Below, piece after piece: positions 1 through 8,822 of a stretch of DNA of 64,000 bases. Location of the stretch: NCBI GenBank assembly GCA_018242205.1, contig JAFECJ010000006.1, positions 1 through 64,000 on the forward strand, read 5' to 3'. The position numbers and the translations under genes were made by a program. The notes beneath the pieces were generated by a model, which worked only from the letters and a program-made list of their open reading frames with translations, was not told where the DNA came from and did no database searches. Positions within the stretch are counted from its first letter, which is position 1. Each line of letters begins with the position of its first letter. The stretch comes from Pseudomonadota bacterium (GTDB lineage: Bacteria; Pseudomonadota; Alphaproteobacteria; Rhizobiales; Xanthobacteraceae).

Positions 1-886
1 CGATCTCGGCCGAGGCGTTGGTGACCTCGCGGCCCGAGGCTTTGATCTCGGCGATCGTTTGGCTCATTTTCGCAGCCATGTCGTGCACGGCGCCGGCGAT
101 CTGGCCGACTTCGTCCTTGCGGCCCGTGCCGGGGATGTCGACGGTGAAGTTGCCACCGGCGATCTTCTCGAGCGGCTGCACCATATTCTTCAGCGGCCGA
201 GCGATGGTGGCCGAGCCGAAGAATGCCGCGCCGATCAAAACAAGCGCCGCAAAAGCCCCGAACGCTATGACCATCATCTCGCCGTCGGTCATGGCCGCCA
301 CGGCCGCATGCGCGTCCTTATCGGCCAATTCTTCGGCAACATGCCGTATTTCCTCGAGCCGATCGATGGTCGGTTGCACCAGCGGATCCAGCTGCGAGTG
401 CTGGAGCTGCTGCATGGCATGTTCGATCTCTTGCCGGCGCGCGACATCGGATGCCGGCGTATCGATGAAGGACTGTTTCAAGGGAGCAAGACGCGCCTCC
501 GCACCGGCGAGATAGGAGTCGACCTTCTTGCCGACATCGGTCACGCGGTCCCGATTGGCGGCAACGAGCAGTCGCTTTTCAATCTCGGTTACCAGCGTTT
601 GAATGCTCCCTTGCTTCTGCTTCAGGAATGTCAGTGCCTTTTTCAGTTCATCGGTCGTTTCGGCAAGCTGCAGGTTGCGCATCCCGATGCGGGCCTGCGA
701 AAACTGAAATTCAAGGTCCTGCACCTTGCCGACTGTGCGCAACTGCGAAACCGCCCCGGCGCTGGCGCCGCCGGCGCGACCGTTCGAATAATGCGCGACG
801 CCGATCATCGTACCGATCATTAGGATGCTGACCAGCGAGATCGCGGCCAACTTCCGGCCGATGCTGATATTGGACAAGCTTAGCAT
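1..886 (-). CDS. Methyl-accepting chemotaxis protein (3' end outside window)
   Basis: Inner-membrane chemoreceptor that would pass ligand signals to CheA/CheW. The reading frame starts at ATG 886 and stays open to base 1, so about 295 N-terminal residues are visible. They show TM helix 1 (about residues 12-32), a helical sensor region, TM helix 2 (about 195-215), a HAMP domain with the PLEKIAGGNF-type motif, and the start of the cytoplasmic methyl-accepting helix. The signalling hairpin lies beyond the window. The start is 33 bp after the cheW stop on the same strand, so the two are probably co-transcribed. The MCP/HAMP assignment is direct from motifs. The ligand is unknown. Confidence 0.88.
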   Translation of the reverse strand, partial: MLSLSNISIGRKLAAISLVSILMIGTMIGVAHYSNGRAGGASAGAVSQLRTVGKVQDLEFQFSQARIGMRNLQLAETTDELKKALTFLKQKQGSIQTLVTEIEKRLLVAANRDRVTDVGKKVDSYLAGAEARLAPLKQSFIDTPASDVARRQEIEHAMQQLQHSQLDPLVQPTIDRLEEIRHVAEELADKDAHAAVAAMTDGEMMVIAFGAFAALVLIGAAFFGSATIARPLKNMVQPLEKIAGGNFTVDIPGTGRKDEVGQIAGAVHDMAAKMSQTIAEIKASGREVTNASAEI

Positions 887-919
887 GTTGAAGCTCCGGT
901 CTTTCGATTGAATATGCGA

Positions 920-1453
920 TTAGTGCGACTCGTCCGCCTGGGCGGCGAGGAGATTGGGCAGATCGATCAGCGCGATCATGACGTCATCGTGCGTGACGAG
1001 ACCGGCAAGGAAGTCGTTCTGCGGACCATTATCGGTACGCGGAACCTTCTGAATCGCCGCCGCCTCGACGGAAACGATGTCGAGTACGCGGTCGCCGATC
1101 AGACCGATCTGGCGGCCGCCGACCTGAACGATGATGACGATATGCAGCGGCGTCGTCTCGGTCAGGCCCTGGCCGAAGCGGCAGCGCAGATCGACGATCG
1201 GCACGATGGCGCCGCGCAAATTCAATACGCCGCGCACATAGTCGGGCTGCTTGGGCAGATGCGTGATGTCCGACCACCCCTTGATCTCGCGAACGGCCAT
1301 GATGTCGACGCCGTACTGATCGTTCCCGATCGCGAAACTGATGAACTGAATCTGGTTCGCTGCCAGGCCGGCCGGTTCATCCCAGGCGCCGGCCCCGGGG
1401 ATATTGGCCATGCCGGCTTTGTCGACGGCGGGTGTCGCGATCATATCACTCAT
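920..1453 (-). CDS. cheW: Chemotaxis coupling protein CheW
   Basis: CheW scaffold that links chemoreceptors to the CheA kinase at the inner face of the membrane. The 177-residue protein has a short disordered N-terminus and then a single CheW domain. Visible family features are QFISFAIGNDQYGVDI, the VRGVLNLRGAIVPIVDLR core, and the IGLIGDRVLDIVSV segment. It lies immediately upstream of a chemoreceptor gene in the same direction, a pairing often seen for a dedicated receptor-CheW couple outside the main che operon. No cheA is visible. Family assignment is secure. Confidence 0.95.
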   Translation of the reverse strand: MSDMIATPAVDKAGMANIPGAGAWDEPAGLAANQIQFISFAIGNDQYGVDIMAVREIKGWSDITHLPKQPDYVRGVLNLRGAIVPIVDLRCRFGQGLTETTPLHIVIIVQVGGRQIGLIGDRVLDIVSVEAAAIQKVPRTDNGPQNDFLAGLVTHDDVMIALIDLPNLLAAQADESH

Positions 1454-1713
1454 GGTTGTCCATTGCCGTTTCTGGGCGCCTGGCGCGGTTTTTTACACGC
1501 GCCGCTTGGCGGCCCGTGCGATCCACAACGCCAGGTACGATTAATTTGCGTACAAATGGACTGATAGAGGAAAGGTTTTGACGACGCGTTAGCCCGCGCG
1601 GCGCAGCTAACATGCTTAAAATGCAAATTAATCGCGGTTCACGCGAGCGCGATGAATTGCGCTACTGTTTATTAGCATTGTATCGAATGGCGCCGTATCC
1701 AGGTACTACACAC

Positions 1714-1740
1714 TGCGGCAAAGTGCGGCAAAATGCGACG
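1714..1740. promoter_or_regulatory. Ten-bp direct repeats upstream of the araC-type gene
   Basis: The 344-bp gap 1454-1797 holds no convincing gene. Its clearest structure is a run of 10-bp units: TGCGGCAAAG (1714), TGCGGCAAAA (1724) and a decayed third copy beginning TGCGAC (1734). One-turn spacing, 58-84 bp ahead of the AraC-type start, would suit an autoregulatory or activator site because AraC proteins commonly bind direct repeats. That function is inference only. The rest of the gap is moderately AT-rich and would contain the divergent cheW promoter. Confidence 0.35.
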
Positions 1741-1797
1741 CCTGCGGTCCAGATTGGGTTAGATATTCCGCTAACCGGCCGATGGTAGACTTTCGCA

Positions 1798-2787
1798 ATG
1801 CAACGCGAATCAATTTCCTATCTCGACGCCTATCGCGCCGCCGACACTCACGACTTCGAGCGGATGCAAAGCGTCGCCGTCAACGTCTACGATGCGCGCG
1901 CTTGCGAACTCGTCGGCAAGGGAACTCCGTTTTCGGCTCGGGCCTCGTACTTCCCCTTCGCCACGTCGAGCATTTCCTACTGCAATTACGGCGCGCCGAC
2001 GCGTATCGCATTCCGCGACGACGATTATCTGCGGGTCCAGTTCGGCATCGCGGGCACGGCACGAACGACCATCGGTCGCGTGGCCTATGACCTCGACAGC
2101 GAAACGCTGATCACGTCGCCGCCGGATGCCGCTCTGGAATTCAGCGCCGGCTACGAGCAACTCGTGCTGCGCGTCGACCGTCTTGCATTGGAGCAAGACG
2201 TCACCGCCCTGCTCGGTCGACGGCAAAAAGGCGGTTTCGAGTTCGAGATCAGCACGGCGGTGAATGCATCGGCGCACAGCCGCCGCTTGCGCGAACAGGT
2301 CTTTCACACTGTCAGGATGATCGACCTCGCAAACGATTCCATCCCGAGACCATTGCTTGTCGAAATGGAGCAGGTGCTGCGGCTCGCTGTTCTCTTCGGC
2401 ATCCCGAACAGGTTGAGTGTGCCCCTCGTGGGCGGCGAGAAAGCCGCGGCACCTTGGCAGGTTCGCGCGGTCGAAGAGTGGATCGACACCCATTGGCGTG
2501 AGAGCGTGACGCTCGAAAAGCTCGTCGAGGTCTCGGGCGCCAGCGCCCGCAGCATCTTCATCACCTTCCGCAATGCCCGCGGCTACACGCCGATGACCTA
2601 CCTGAAAAAGGTCCGCCTCAAGGCCGCCCGAACGCAGCTGCTGCGCCCCACCCCGGAGGCGACGGTTACCGGCGTGATGTTCGCCTGCGGCTTCACCAGT
2701 CAGGGCCATTTCGCCCGCGACTACCGGCAGGAATTCGGCGAACTGCCGTCGGAAACGCTCCGCAAGGCTCGCGGCGCGCAGGATTAG
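1798..2787 (+). CDS. AraC-family transcriptional regulator
   Basis: DNA-binding regulator of 329 residues. The N-terminal ~200 residues resemble the AraC-binding-like sensor domain (PF14525 type). The C-terminal ~100 residues form the double helix-turn-helix of AraC/XylS proteins (EEWIDTHWRESVTLEKLVEV, then YLKKVRLKAAR, then GHFARDYRQEFGELPSE). The first ATG at 1798 is used although no clear Shine-Dalgarno precedes it; ATG 1864 is an alternative. It stands alone between cheW (divergent) and a nitroreductase pair, so its target is not given by context. Ten-bp repeats upstream may be its own site. Confidence 0.9.
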   Translation: MQRESISYLDAYRAADTHDFERMQSVAVNVYDARACELVGKGTPFSARASYFPFATSSISYCNYGAPTRIAFRDDDYLRVQFGIAGTARTTIGRVAYDLDSETLITSPPDAALEFSAGYEQLVLRVDRLALEQDVTALLGRRQKGGFEFEISTAVNASAHSRRLREQVFHTVRMIDLANDSIPRPLLVEMEQVLRLAVLFGIPNRLSVPLVGGEKAAAPWQVRAVEEWIDTHWRESVTLEKLVEVSGASARSIFITFRNARGYTPMTYLKKVRLKAARTQLLRPTPEATVTGVMFACGFTSQGHFARDYRQEFGELPSETLRKARGAQD

Positions 2788-2974
2788 GTGCGCGCCGACA
2801 GTTGACCTCGGCGTCTGCGCCGGGATGTGAGCGGCCGGGCCGAAAGATTATCGTCGTCGGCGAGCGGTTGCGCCGGCCTCCGGTTCCCACTATTTCCCAG
2901 TCTCTATACTCGCGCTTCAGCCCCCGCGGCGTCTCCAGAAGCGCGGCCTCCCATACGCGCACGAAAGCCGATCA

Positions 2975-3553
2975 ATGCCCGACGCTTTAGAACTGCTCAA
3001 AACCCGCCGTTCGGTGAAGCCGATCGAGATGACGGGGTCCGGCCCCGGTGAGGCCGACATCAAGACACTGCTGACGATCGCCTCGCGCGTGCCGGACCAC
3101 GGCAAGCTGGCACCGTGGCGTTTCATCGTATTTGCCGGTGACGGTCGCCGCGCCGCCGGCGACAAGATCGCCGCCGTGTTTGGTGCCGCGCACCCGGAAG
3201 CGACCGCCGATCAGCTCGCCTTCGAGCGCCAGCGCTTCGAACGCGCACCGCTCGTCGTCGCCGTCGTCAGCCGCGCCGCACCGCATGCGAAGATCCCGGA
3301 ATGGGAGCAGCAATTGTCGGCCGGTGCGGCCTGCATGAACCTGGTCACCGCCGCCCACGCCATGGGCTATGTCGCGTCTTGGCTCACCGAATGGCTCGCC
3401 TACGATCGGGCCGCAATGGCGGCCCTCGGTCTTGCCGATCACGAGCGTATCGCCGGCTTTGTCTATATCGGTACCGCGACCAAACCGCCGGAAGACCGCG
3501 AGCGGCCCAGGCTCGAGAACATCGTCACATATTATCATGGGGCTGGGCGCTGA
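2975..3553 (+). CDS. Nitroreductase family protein (YdjA-like)
   Basis: Flavin-dependent NAD(P)H oxidoreductase of the small nitroreductase family, 192 residues, predicted cytosolic and FMN-binding. It starts with the typical LLKTRRSVKP segment carrying the FMN phosphate-contacting RRS, then has PDHGKLAPWRF, and near the end GFVYIGTATKPPEDRERP, matching the YdjA-like subgroup. Substrate specificity cannot be read from sequence. Its TGA overlaps the ATG of the next gene (ATGA at 3552-3555 region), so the two are translationally coupled, and the partner also looks like a flavoprotein. Confidence 0.92.
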   Translation: MPDALELLKTRRSVKPIEMTGSGPGEADIKTLLTIASRVPDHGKLAPWRFIVFAGDGRRAAGDKIAAVFGAAHPEATADQLAFERQRFERAPLVVAVVSRAAPHAKIPEWEQQLSAGAACMNLVTAAHAMGYVASWLTEWLAYDRAAMAALGLADHERIAGFVYIGTATKPPEDRERPRLENIVTYYHGAGR

Positions 3554-4158
3554 TGTTCTACGAACCGGAAAAGCGCGACCGCGCGGTCCTGCCGCACGAT
3601 CCGTTCAAGGCCATCGTCGCGCCGCGTCCGATCGGCTGGATCACCTCGATGAGCGCCAAGGGCGAGGTCAACCTCGCCCCCTACTCGTTCTTCAACGGCG
3701 TCAACAGCCGGCCCAATCTGGTGATGTTCGCCAGCGAAGGTCATAAGGACTCGGTCTCCTTCATCGAAGAGACCGGCGAGTTCGTCTGCAATCTCGCGAC
3801 CTGGGACCTGCGCGAACAGATGAACGACACGTCGGCGCCCGTCGCGCGCGGCATTAATGAAATGGAGCGCGCAGGTCTGGCGCCGGCGCCCTCGCGCATC
3901 GTCAAGCCGCCGCGCGTGGCCGCGAGCCCTTGCGCGTTGGAATGCAAGATGACCAAGATCGTGACCATGGACGCGCTCGACGGCACACCGCTCGACTGCC
4001 ATGTCGTTTTCGGTCAGGTGGTCGGTGTCCATATTGAGGAGCGTTTCATCAAGGACGGCGTTCTCGACACGGCAGCCATGCGTCCGATCGCCCGCTGCGG
4101 CTATGACCAGTTCGCCGTCGCCGATAAGATGTTTTCGATGATCCGGCCGGCGCGGTAA
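3553..4158 (+). CDS. Flavin reductase-like (FMN-binding split barrel) protein
   Basis: Protein of 201 residues with the flavin-reductase-like FMN-binding fold (COG1853 type). Landmarks are the N-terminal AIVAPRPIGWITS, then VNLAPYSFFNGVNSRPNLVM with the substrate/FMN-contacting serine-phenylalanine stretch, and ETGEFVCNLA. The start is ATG 3553, overlapping the nitroreductase stop by one base. Members bind FMN and either reduce it for a partner oxygenase or act as oxidoreductases themselves. The specific role here is unknown. Coupling to a nitroreductase suggests a shared flavin reaction. Confidence 0.9.
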   Translation: MFYEPEKRDRAVLPHDPFKAIVAPRPIGWITSMSAKGEVNLAPYSFFNGVNSRPNLVMFASEGHKDSVSFIEETGEFVCNLATWDLREQMNDTSAPVARGINEMERAGLAPAPSRIVKPPRVAASPCALECKMTKIVTMDALDGTPLDCHVVFGQVVGVHIEERFIKDGVLDTAAMRPIARCGYDQFAVADKMFSMIRPAR

Positions 4159-4366
4159 CCCTGATTTTCGCCGTAAAGTATTGAAACTTATGCGCCGACG
4201 ACGCATTGGCCCGGGCGGTCCTTAACCTCAAGGTAATGACCGAGGCGCACGCTGAACGTGTCACAGTACGGTCACACGACTCCGATCTTCACCATGACAA
4301 CGCGAATATCTTCTCCCTCTTGCGCGGCCGGCCCGACAGTGACGCCTGAGCCGAAGGAGATCTGGC

Positions 4367-5401
4367 TTGGTGTTTGAGGGATTTTTCGCGCGAAAGAACG
4401 GCGGCGATCGCCATGCCGACGCGACCGCCGGCCCGGAAATGCATGACAAGGTCCGGCCGAGCATTGGGCTGGCCCTTGGCGGCGGCGCGGCACGCGGTTT
4501 CGCCCACATTGGCGTCATCCGCGCCTTGGCGGCGCACGGCATCGTTCCCGACGTCATTGTCGGCACGTCGATCGGTGCCGTGGTCGGAGGCTGCTATGCA
4601 GCTGGCCAGCTCGACAATCTCGAGGAATGGGCGCGCAGCCTGTCGGTGCGCAGCATTCTCAGCTATCTCGACATCAGCCTGTCGGGCTCCGGCCTGATCG
4701 GCGGCGGCCGCCTCGCCGGCAAACTCGGCGAACAACTCAAGGACACGCGCATCGAAAATCTGCCGATGCGCTTTGCCGCCATCGCCACCGAGTTCAATAC
4801 CGGGCACGAAATCTGGCTGACGCGCGGCCGTCTTGCCGATGCCTTGCGTGCCTCCTACGCCCTGCCCGGCATCTTTCCGCCGGTGAAGATCGGCGGGCGC
4901 TGGCTCGTGGACGGCGCGCTCGTCAATCCAGTGCCGGTGTCGGCGGCGCGCGCGCTCGGCGCCCGCGTCGTCATCGCCGTCAACCTGAACGCGGATCTGT
5001 TCGGCCGCGGCACGATCATCGCCGATCACGGTTCCGACCAAACCGACGAGCCGCCGCCGCCGGGCGATCAGCTCAACGGCCTGCGCGCGCTGTTCGGCCG
5101 CGAGAAGTCGCTGCGCCGCAAATTGTTCGGCGATCACGGCCGGCCCGGCATTCCGACGGTCATGGTCGAAGCCTTCAATGTCATGCAGGACCGCATCACG
5201 CGGGCGCGCCTCGCCGGCGACCCGCCGGACGTGCTCATCAGCCCGCGGCTCGGCAACATCGGCTGGTTCGACTTCCACCGCAACAAGGATGCCATTGCCG
5301 TCGGCGTCGAAGCCGCCGAGAAGGCACTGGAGACCGTGACCGAGGCGGTGGACAGTCTGGCGCAGCCCTTTGACGCGAGCGCCAACGGCGGCGGCAAATA
5401 A
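4367..5401 (+). CDS. Patatin-like phospholipase (RssA-type)
   Basis: Serine lipid acyl hydrolase of 344 residues. It carries the oxyanion loop GGGAARG at about 38-44, the nucleophile elbow GTSIG with Ser68, and the second dyad residue Asp182 in VDGALVNP. All elements of the Ser-Asp dyad are therefore present. AAGGAG at 4354-4359 precedes a TTG at 4367 by 7 bases; GTG 4370 is an equally plausible start. The C-terminal third is polar and may regulate access. It has no obvious operon partner. Membrane phospholipids are the usual substrates in the family; the physiological one here is not known. Confidence 0.92.
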   Translation: MVFEGFFARKNGGDRHADATAGPEMHDKVRPSIGLALGGGAARGFAHIGVIRALAAHGIVPDVIVGTSIGAVVGGCYAAGQLDNLEEWARSLSVRSILSYLDISLSGSGLIGGGRLAGKLGEQLKDTRIENLPMRFAAIATEFNTGHEIWLTRGRLADALRASYALPGIFPPVKIGGRWLVDGALVNPVPVSAARALGARVVIAVNLNADLFGRGTIIADHGSDQTDEPPPPGDQLNGLRALFGREKSLRRKLFGDHGRPGIPTVMVEAFNVMQDRITRARLAGDPPDVLISPRLGNIGWFDFHRNKDAIAVGVEAAEKALETVTEAVDSLAQPFDASANGGGK

Positions 5402-5446
5402 ACCGCCGCCGCCGGCACGCCAATCTTCGCCTCGAGCGATGTGGCG

Positions 5447-5878
5447 TCAGGCGGTCTGGATGTAATCGCGCATCGCCGCCGCGTCGCTCTCGATTTCCTG
5501 CACCCGCATCTTGACGATGTCGCCGATCGAAATGACGCCGATCAGTTGCTCGGCTTTCAGCACGGGCAGATGGCGGAACTTGCCCGCGGTCATGCGTTCC
5601 ATCAGCTCGGCGATGGAATCGTTTTCGCCGCAGGTCATCACGTTACGCGTCATCACCTGACCGACCGGAAAGTCCAGCGCCGACGCGCCGCTCTCGGCCA
5701 AGGCGCGCACGATATCGCGTTCCGACAGAATGCCGGCAAGCCGTCCGCCGGCGCCGCGGATGACCACCGCGCCGATACGATGTTTGCTGAGCAACTTTGC
5801 CGCCGCGGCCAGCGTCGCCGTCGGCTCGATGCTGATGGTGTCGCCGCCCTTAGCGGCCAGGATCGTCTTGACGTTCAT
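5447..5878 (-). CDS. Tandem CBS-domain protein
   Basis: Small protein of 143 residues made of two CBS motifs (a Bateman module), which in the family bind adenosyl nucleotides or NAD as an energy or redox sensor. CBS1 runs from the start through GILSERDIVRAL. CBS2 begins at VGQVMTRNVMTC and ends at LIGVISIGDIVKMR. The frame is open further upstream, but ATG 5878 is chosen because AGGAGG lies just before it and the family begins with the MNVKTIL type of N-terminus. There is no effector domain, so it probably acts as a stand-alone sensor. Confidence 0.92.
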   Translation of the reverse strand: MNVKTILAAKGGDTISIEPTATLAAAAKLLSKHRIGAVVIRGAGGRLAGILSERDIVRALAESGASALDFPVGQVMTRNVMTCGENDSIAELMERMTAGKFRHLPVLKAEQLIGVISIGDIVKMRVQEIESDAAAMRDYIQTA

Positions 5879-6021
5879 GGCAGCCTCCTGAGTGTCCCGG
5901 AAGCTCAAGTGACCACGTGCGACGTTCTGAGTCCCGGGTCTCGTGCAACGATCAGGCCGGCGCGGCTGTTCCGTCAAGCACGAACTTGGAGCACGTTGCG
6001 CTGCAACAGCGCCCCGCGCTC

Positions 6022-6795
6022 TCAATGCAATGCAATATCTTCGCGCGGATTGAGATCGTTGCGAACGGGATCGAACCAGGAAAACAAGAGAAGCCCGGCG
6101 AGGAACCCGCCGATATGCGCCTGCCAGGCGACGAGTTCGCCTTCACCGCCGAATACCGGCGACGACCACAGACCGAACAAGATGTTGATGCCGAACCAGA
6201 CACCGACAAACAGCAGCACGCGCGCATCGCTCAGCACACCGATCAGCGGCAGTGCCGGAACGCGATAGGCATCGTCGTCGCCGCGGCGCCACATTCCGCC
6301 GAGCGGACCGCCGCGCTGAAAGGCAAAGCGCATCGAGGCCGCCATCGCACCGGAGATCGATGCGGAAGCGCCGATCATCGGCGCCACCGATCCGGCATTG
6401 GTCAAAAGATGCATGCCGGCGCCGGCCGCGGCCGTCACGACCCAGAACGCGAGAAAGCGCAGGGTGCCGAAACGCCGCGCCACCGGCGTACCGAAGGCCA
6501 TGAGCCACACTGCATTGACGCCGAGATGGATCCAACTTCCGTGCAGGAATGAATAAGTCACGAAACTCCAGACCGCCGCGCCCGGCCCGCCGGGCACGAC
6601 GCCGCCGATGACCGGCGAGGCGTCGTAGCGCGCGGGAATGAAGGCGAAATCGATGAGGACGTGAATGTCCTGATCCTGTGTCAGCGCCCATTCGCGTACG
6701 CCGTGAATGAATGCCAGCGCACCGAGCAAGGCGACGATGACGGCGGGGAGATTGAACAGCGGTTCGCGTTGCACGGGGGAACTTTCGATGGCCAT
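6022..6795 (-). CDS. Rhomboid-family intramembrane serine protease
   Basis: Polytopic inner-membrane protein of 257 residues that would cleave transmembrane substrates. It has the helix-2 signature HGSWIHLGVN (His85, His90, Asn94) and the catalytic serine in the IGASAS motif (Ser144, replacing the usual GASG by GASA). The partner histidine lies in AHIGGFLAG (His227). Six to seven hydrophobic helices fit the family. The Gly after the active-site Ser is Ala here, a mild deviation that need not abolish activity. It sits as a separate unit between a CBS protein and a PAS protein, with no substrate clue. Confidence 0.92.
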   Translation of the reverse strand: MAIESSPVQREPLFNLPAVIVALLGALAFIHGVREWALTQDQDIHVLIDFAFIPARYDASPVIGGVVPGGPGAAVWSFVTYSFLHGSWIHLGVNAVWLMAFGTPVARRFGTLRFLAFWVVTAAAGAGMHLLTNAGSVAPMIGASASISGAMAASMRFAFQRGGPLGGMWRRGDDDAYRVPALPLIGVLSDARVLLFVGVWFGINILFGLWSSPVFGGEGELVAWQAHIGGFLAGLLLFSWFDPVRNDLNPREDIALH

Positions 6796-6998
6796 TGAGG
6801 CAGTTAAGACCTTAACCGGCGCGCCGCAAGCGAAGCTTTGGCGATTTTAACGGTAATGGCGGCGGCAACGGCGGCAACGGCTCGGGCGGCACGCAGCCTG
6901 CTGAACACACCCTGTCGCAGCGATTTGCCGCCGTCCTTGTCCCGATCGGGCACAGGAGAGCGCGGCAAGCGTCTCGCGACGGAACAGGGTGGCGCGTC

Positions 6999-7646
6999 AT
7001 GAAACATCCGTCCTCGCAAGCGGTCTATGCGCACTGGAACGAGCGGCGCGGCACGCGGGCCGCGCCCGAACGGGCCGAGATCGATCCGGCCGCGATCCGC
7101 CGCGCGCTCGGCGACACCATCATTCTCGCCGCCGACTTCGTCGAGACCTGGCGTTTCCGCCTCGCCGGCACGCGCGTCTGCGCCCTGTTCAATCGCGAGA
7201 TCAAGGGCGAGAGCCTGGCGGCGCTGTGGCGTGAGGAAGATCAGAAAACGCTCGCAACGCTGACCGAGACCATCACTGTCGAGAAGACCGGCGCCGTCAT
7301 GGGTCTGGTCGGCCGCACCGACGATGGCGCCGAAGTCGATCTCGAAATGCTAATGCTGCCGTTGGCCCACACCGGCCACGCCCGCATCCGCGGGCTGGGC
7401 GTGCTGGCACCGTCGTCGCCGCCTTACTGGCTCGGCTCCAAACCCGTGACCGAATTGCGCCTCATGGCGCTGCGTCACATCGGACCGGATATCGACGGCC
7501 TCGCAGCCGGGCTGACGCTGGCACCGGCGCAGGTTCCCGAACCGGCCGAGGGTGAGACGGCCGCCTTGCACGATGGCGGCCGCCGGCGGCATGGCTTCGT
7601 CGTCTATAGCGGCGGCCGCGAGATTCCACCGGAAAAAGTCGGATAA
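6999..7646 (+). CDS. PAS-domain protein (PAS_5 family)
   Basis: Protein of 215 residues resembling the alphaproteobacterial PAS_5 family (PF07310). It opens with the YAHWNERRGTRAAPERAEID segment and a FRLAGTRVCALF core in which the PAS fold would sit. There is no kinase, GGDEF or HTH output domain. Such proteins are commonly followed by a PilZ protein in this order, and here a tandem PilZ gene begins 69 bp downstream on the same strand. The two may share a transcript and act in surface or cell-cycle signalling, which is inference. Confidence 0.82.
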   Translation: MKHPSSQAVYAHWNERRGTRAAPERAEIDPAAIRRALGDTIILAADFVETWRFRLAGTRVCALFNREIKGESLAALWREEDQKTLATLTETITVEKTGAVMGLVGRTDDGAEVDLEMLMLPLAHTGHARIRGLGVLAPSSPPYWLGSKPVTELRLMALRHIGPDIDGLAAGLTLAPAQVPEPAEGETAALHDGGRRRHGFVVYSGGREIPPEKVG

Positions 7647-7715
7647 CGAACCCTTAACATTACGGCCATAGGGTCAAAGGCTCCGGATACCGGCTCACGT
7701 CGAGCTTGCCTGCCT

Positions 7716-8339
7716 ATGGCGCTGCCGCTGAAAAAACTTCGAATTCTGCCGCTGGCCGAAGAGCGTCGGCGGCATCAGCGCGTCAAGGTGAACCTGCTCG
7801 GACGCTATATGCTGTCCGATCGCAACGAATATCCGTGTCAGGTGATCAATATGTCGCCCGGCGGCATGGCGCTGGTGGCTCCGGTCGTCGGCCAGCCTGG
7901 CGAGCGGGTGATCGCCTATGTCGATCATCTGGGGCGTCTCGAGGGCCAGATTGCGCGCCTGATCGACAATGGTTTCGCCATGACGATCGCGGCGACGTCG
8001 CGCAAGCGCGACAAGCTCGCCGCCCAGCTCACCTGGCTCGCCAACCGGCAGATGCTGAACCTGCCGGAAGACCGCCGCCACGGCCGCTTCACCCCGAAGA
8101 ACCCGCGCGCCCGCCTGATCCTGCCGAACGGCCAGAATATCGGCGTCCGCGTCATCGACCTGTCGGCCTCGGGCGCTGCGGTGGCGCTGCCGCGCGACAT
8201 GCTGCCGCCGGTCGGCTCCGCCGTGACCATCGGCAAGACGCCGGGCCGCGTCGTCCGCCACATCGACGACGGCTTCGCCATTGAATTTTCCCGGCTGCAG
8301 CACCCCGACTTCATCGAGGACAACGTCACCGGGGACTGA
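7716..8339 (+). CDS. Tandem PilZ-domain protein
   Basis: Predicted cyclic-di-GMP effector, 207 residues, with two PilZ modules. The first has an arginine-rich RRRHQR at about 18-23 and the NMSPGGMAL motif. The second has RRHGRF at about 114-119 and the DLSASGAAVAL motif. Both therefore keep the RxxxR-like and (D/N)xSxxG elements needed for ligand binding. There is no membrane segment or enzymatic domain, so it would act by protein contact. The gene ends at a strong terminator. A GGDEF/EAL protein at 35.4 kb shows that c-di-GMP is made in this organism. Confidence 0.9.
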   Translation: MALPLKKLRILPLAEERRRHQRVKVNLLGRYMLSDRNEYPCQVINMSPGGMALVAPVVGQPGERVIAYVDHLGRLEGQIARLIDNGFAMTIAATSRKRDKLAAQLTWLANRQMLNLPEDRRHGRFTPKNPRARLILPNGQNIGVRVIDLSASGAAVALPRDMLPPVGSAVTIGKTPGRVVRHIDDGFAIEFSRLQHPDFIEDNVTGD

Positions 8340-8369
8340 GGCCTCGCCTCCACCGCCGCATTCAAGCAA

Positions 8370-8395
8370 CGCCGTGGCCCCGCCACGGCGTTTTT
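8370..8395 (+). terminator. Rho-independent terminator after the PilZ gene
   Basis: Perfect 8-bp GC-rich stem (CGCCGTGG paired with CCACGGCG), 5-base loop, then five T residues. It lies 31 bp after the PilZ stop. Confidence 0.9.
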
Positions 8396-8822
8396 CGTTG
8401 CCCGAACCGCCGCGAAGACGTGGCCGAAAATCAACGCCGGCGCGGCGCCGGTTCGGCGACGTCGCGGCAAGGTGAATTCGCCTTCACGGTGATCGCTAAA
8501 CTTGTGCGGATTTCGAACCCGCATGCAGTCCCGCTTTGTCGGGCAAAAGCGTCTCCGCGACGCCGGCGCGCCGCCGTCGCAGGGTTAAGGCGCGCCAACC
8601 AACGAAGCTTATGCGCCCGATTTATCGGGCGAAATGCGCCTAACCGTTCGACTTTTACGCAAGTTGTATTGAACACGATTTTAGTCGAATTCGATGTCAG
8701 TTTTACAAGTATTCGCATCTTGTTTTACTACACAACGATTTAAACTACACTGTTCTACTTAGCTGCGGCGAAAAACATCTTTGCGACTGTTGTCCCCGGA
8801 CGGATTGGGAAGGGACAACACC
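8396..8822. other. Intergenic region with hairpin and AT-rich promoter tract
   Basis: No gene is supported in these 427 bp. A 7-bp inverted repeat with a TTTA loop (CGCCCGA/TCGGGCG, 8614-8631) is followed by about 110 bp (8645-8760) that is clearly more AT-rich than its surroundings. This tract ends about 60 bp before the protease gene at 8823 and probably contains its promoter. No sigma or regulator consensus could be assigned with confidence. Confidence 0.5.
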
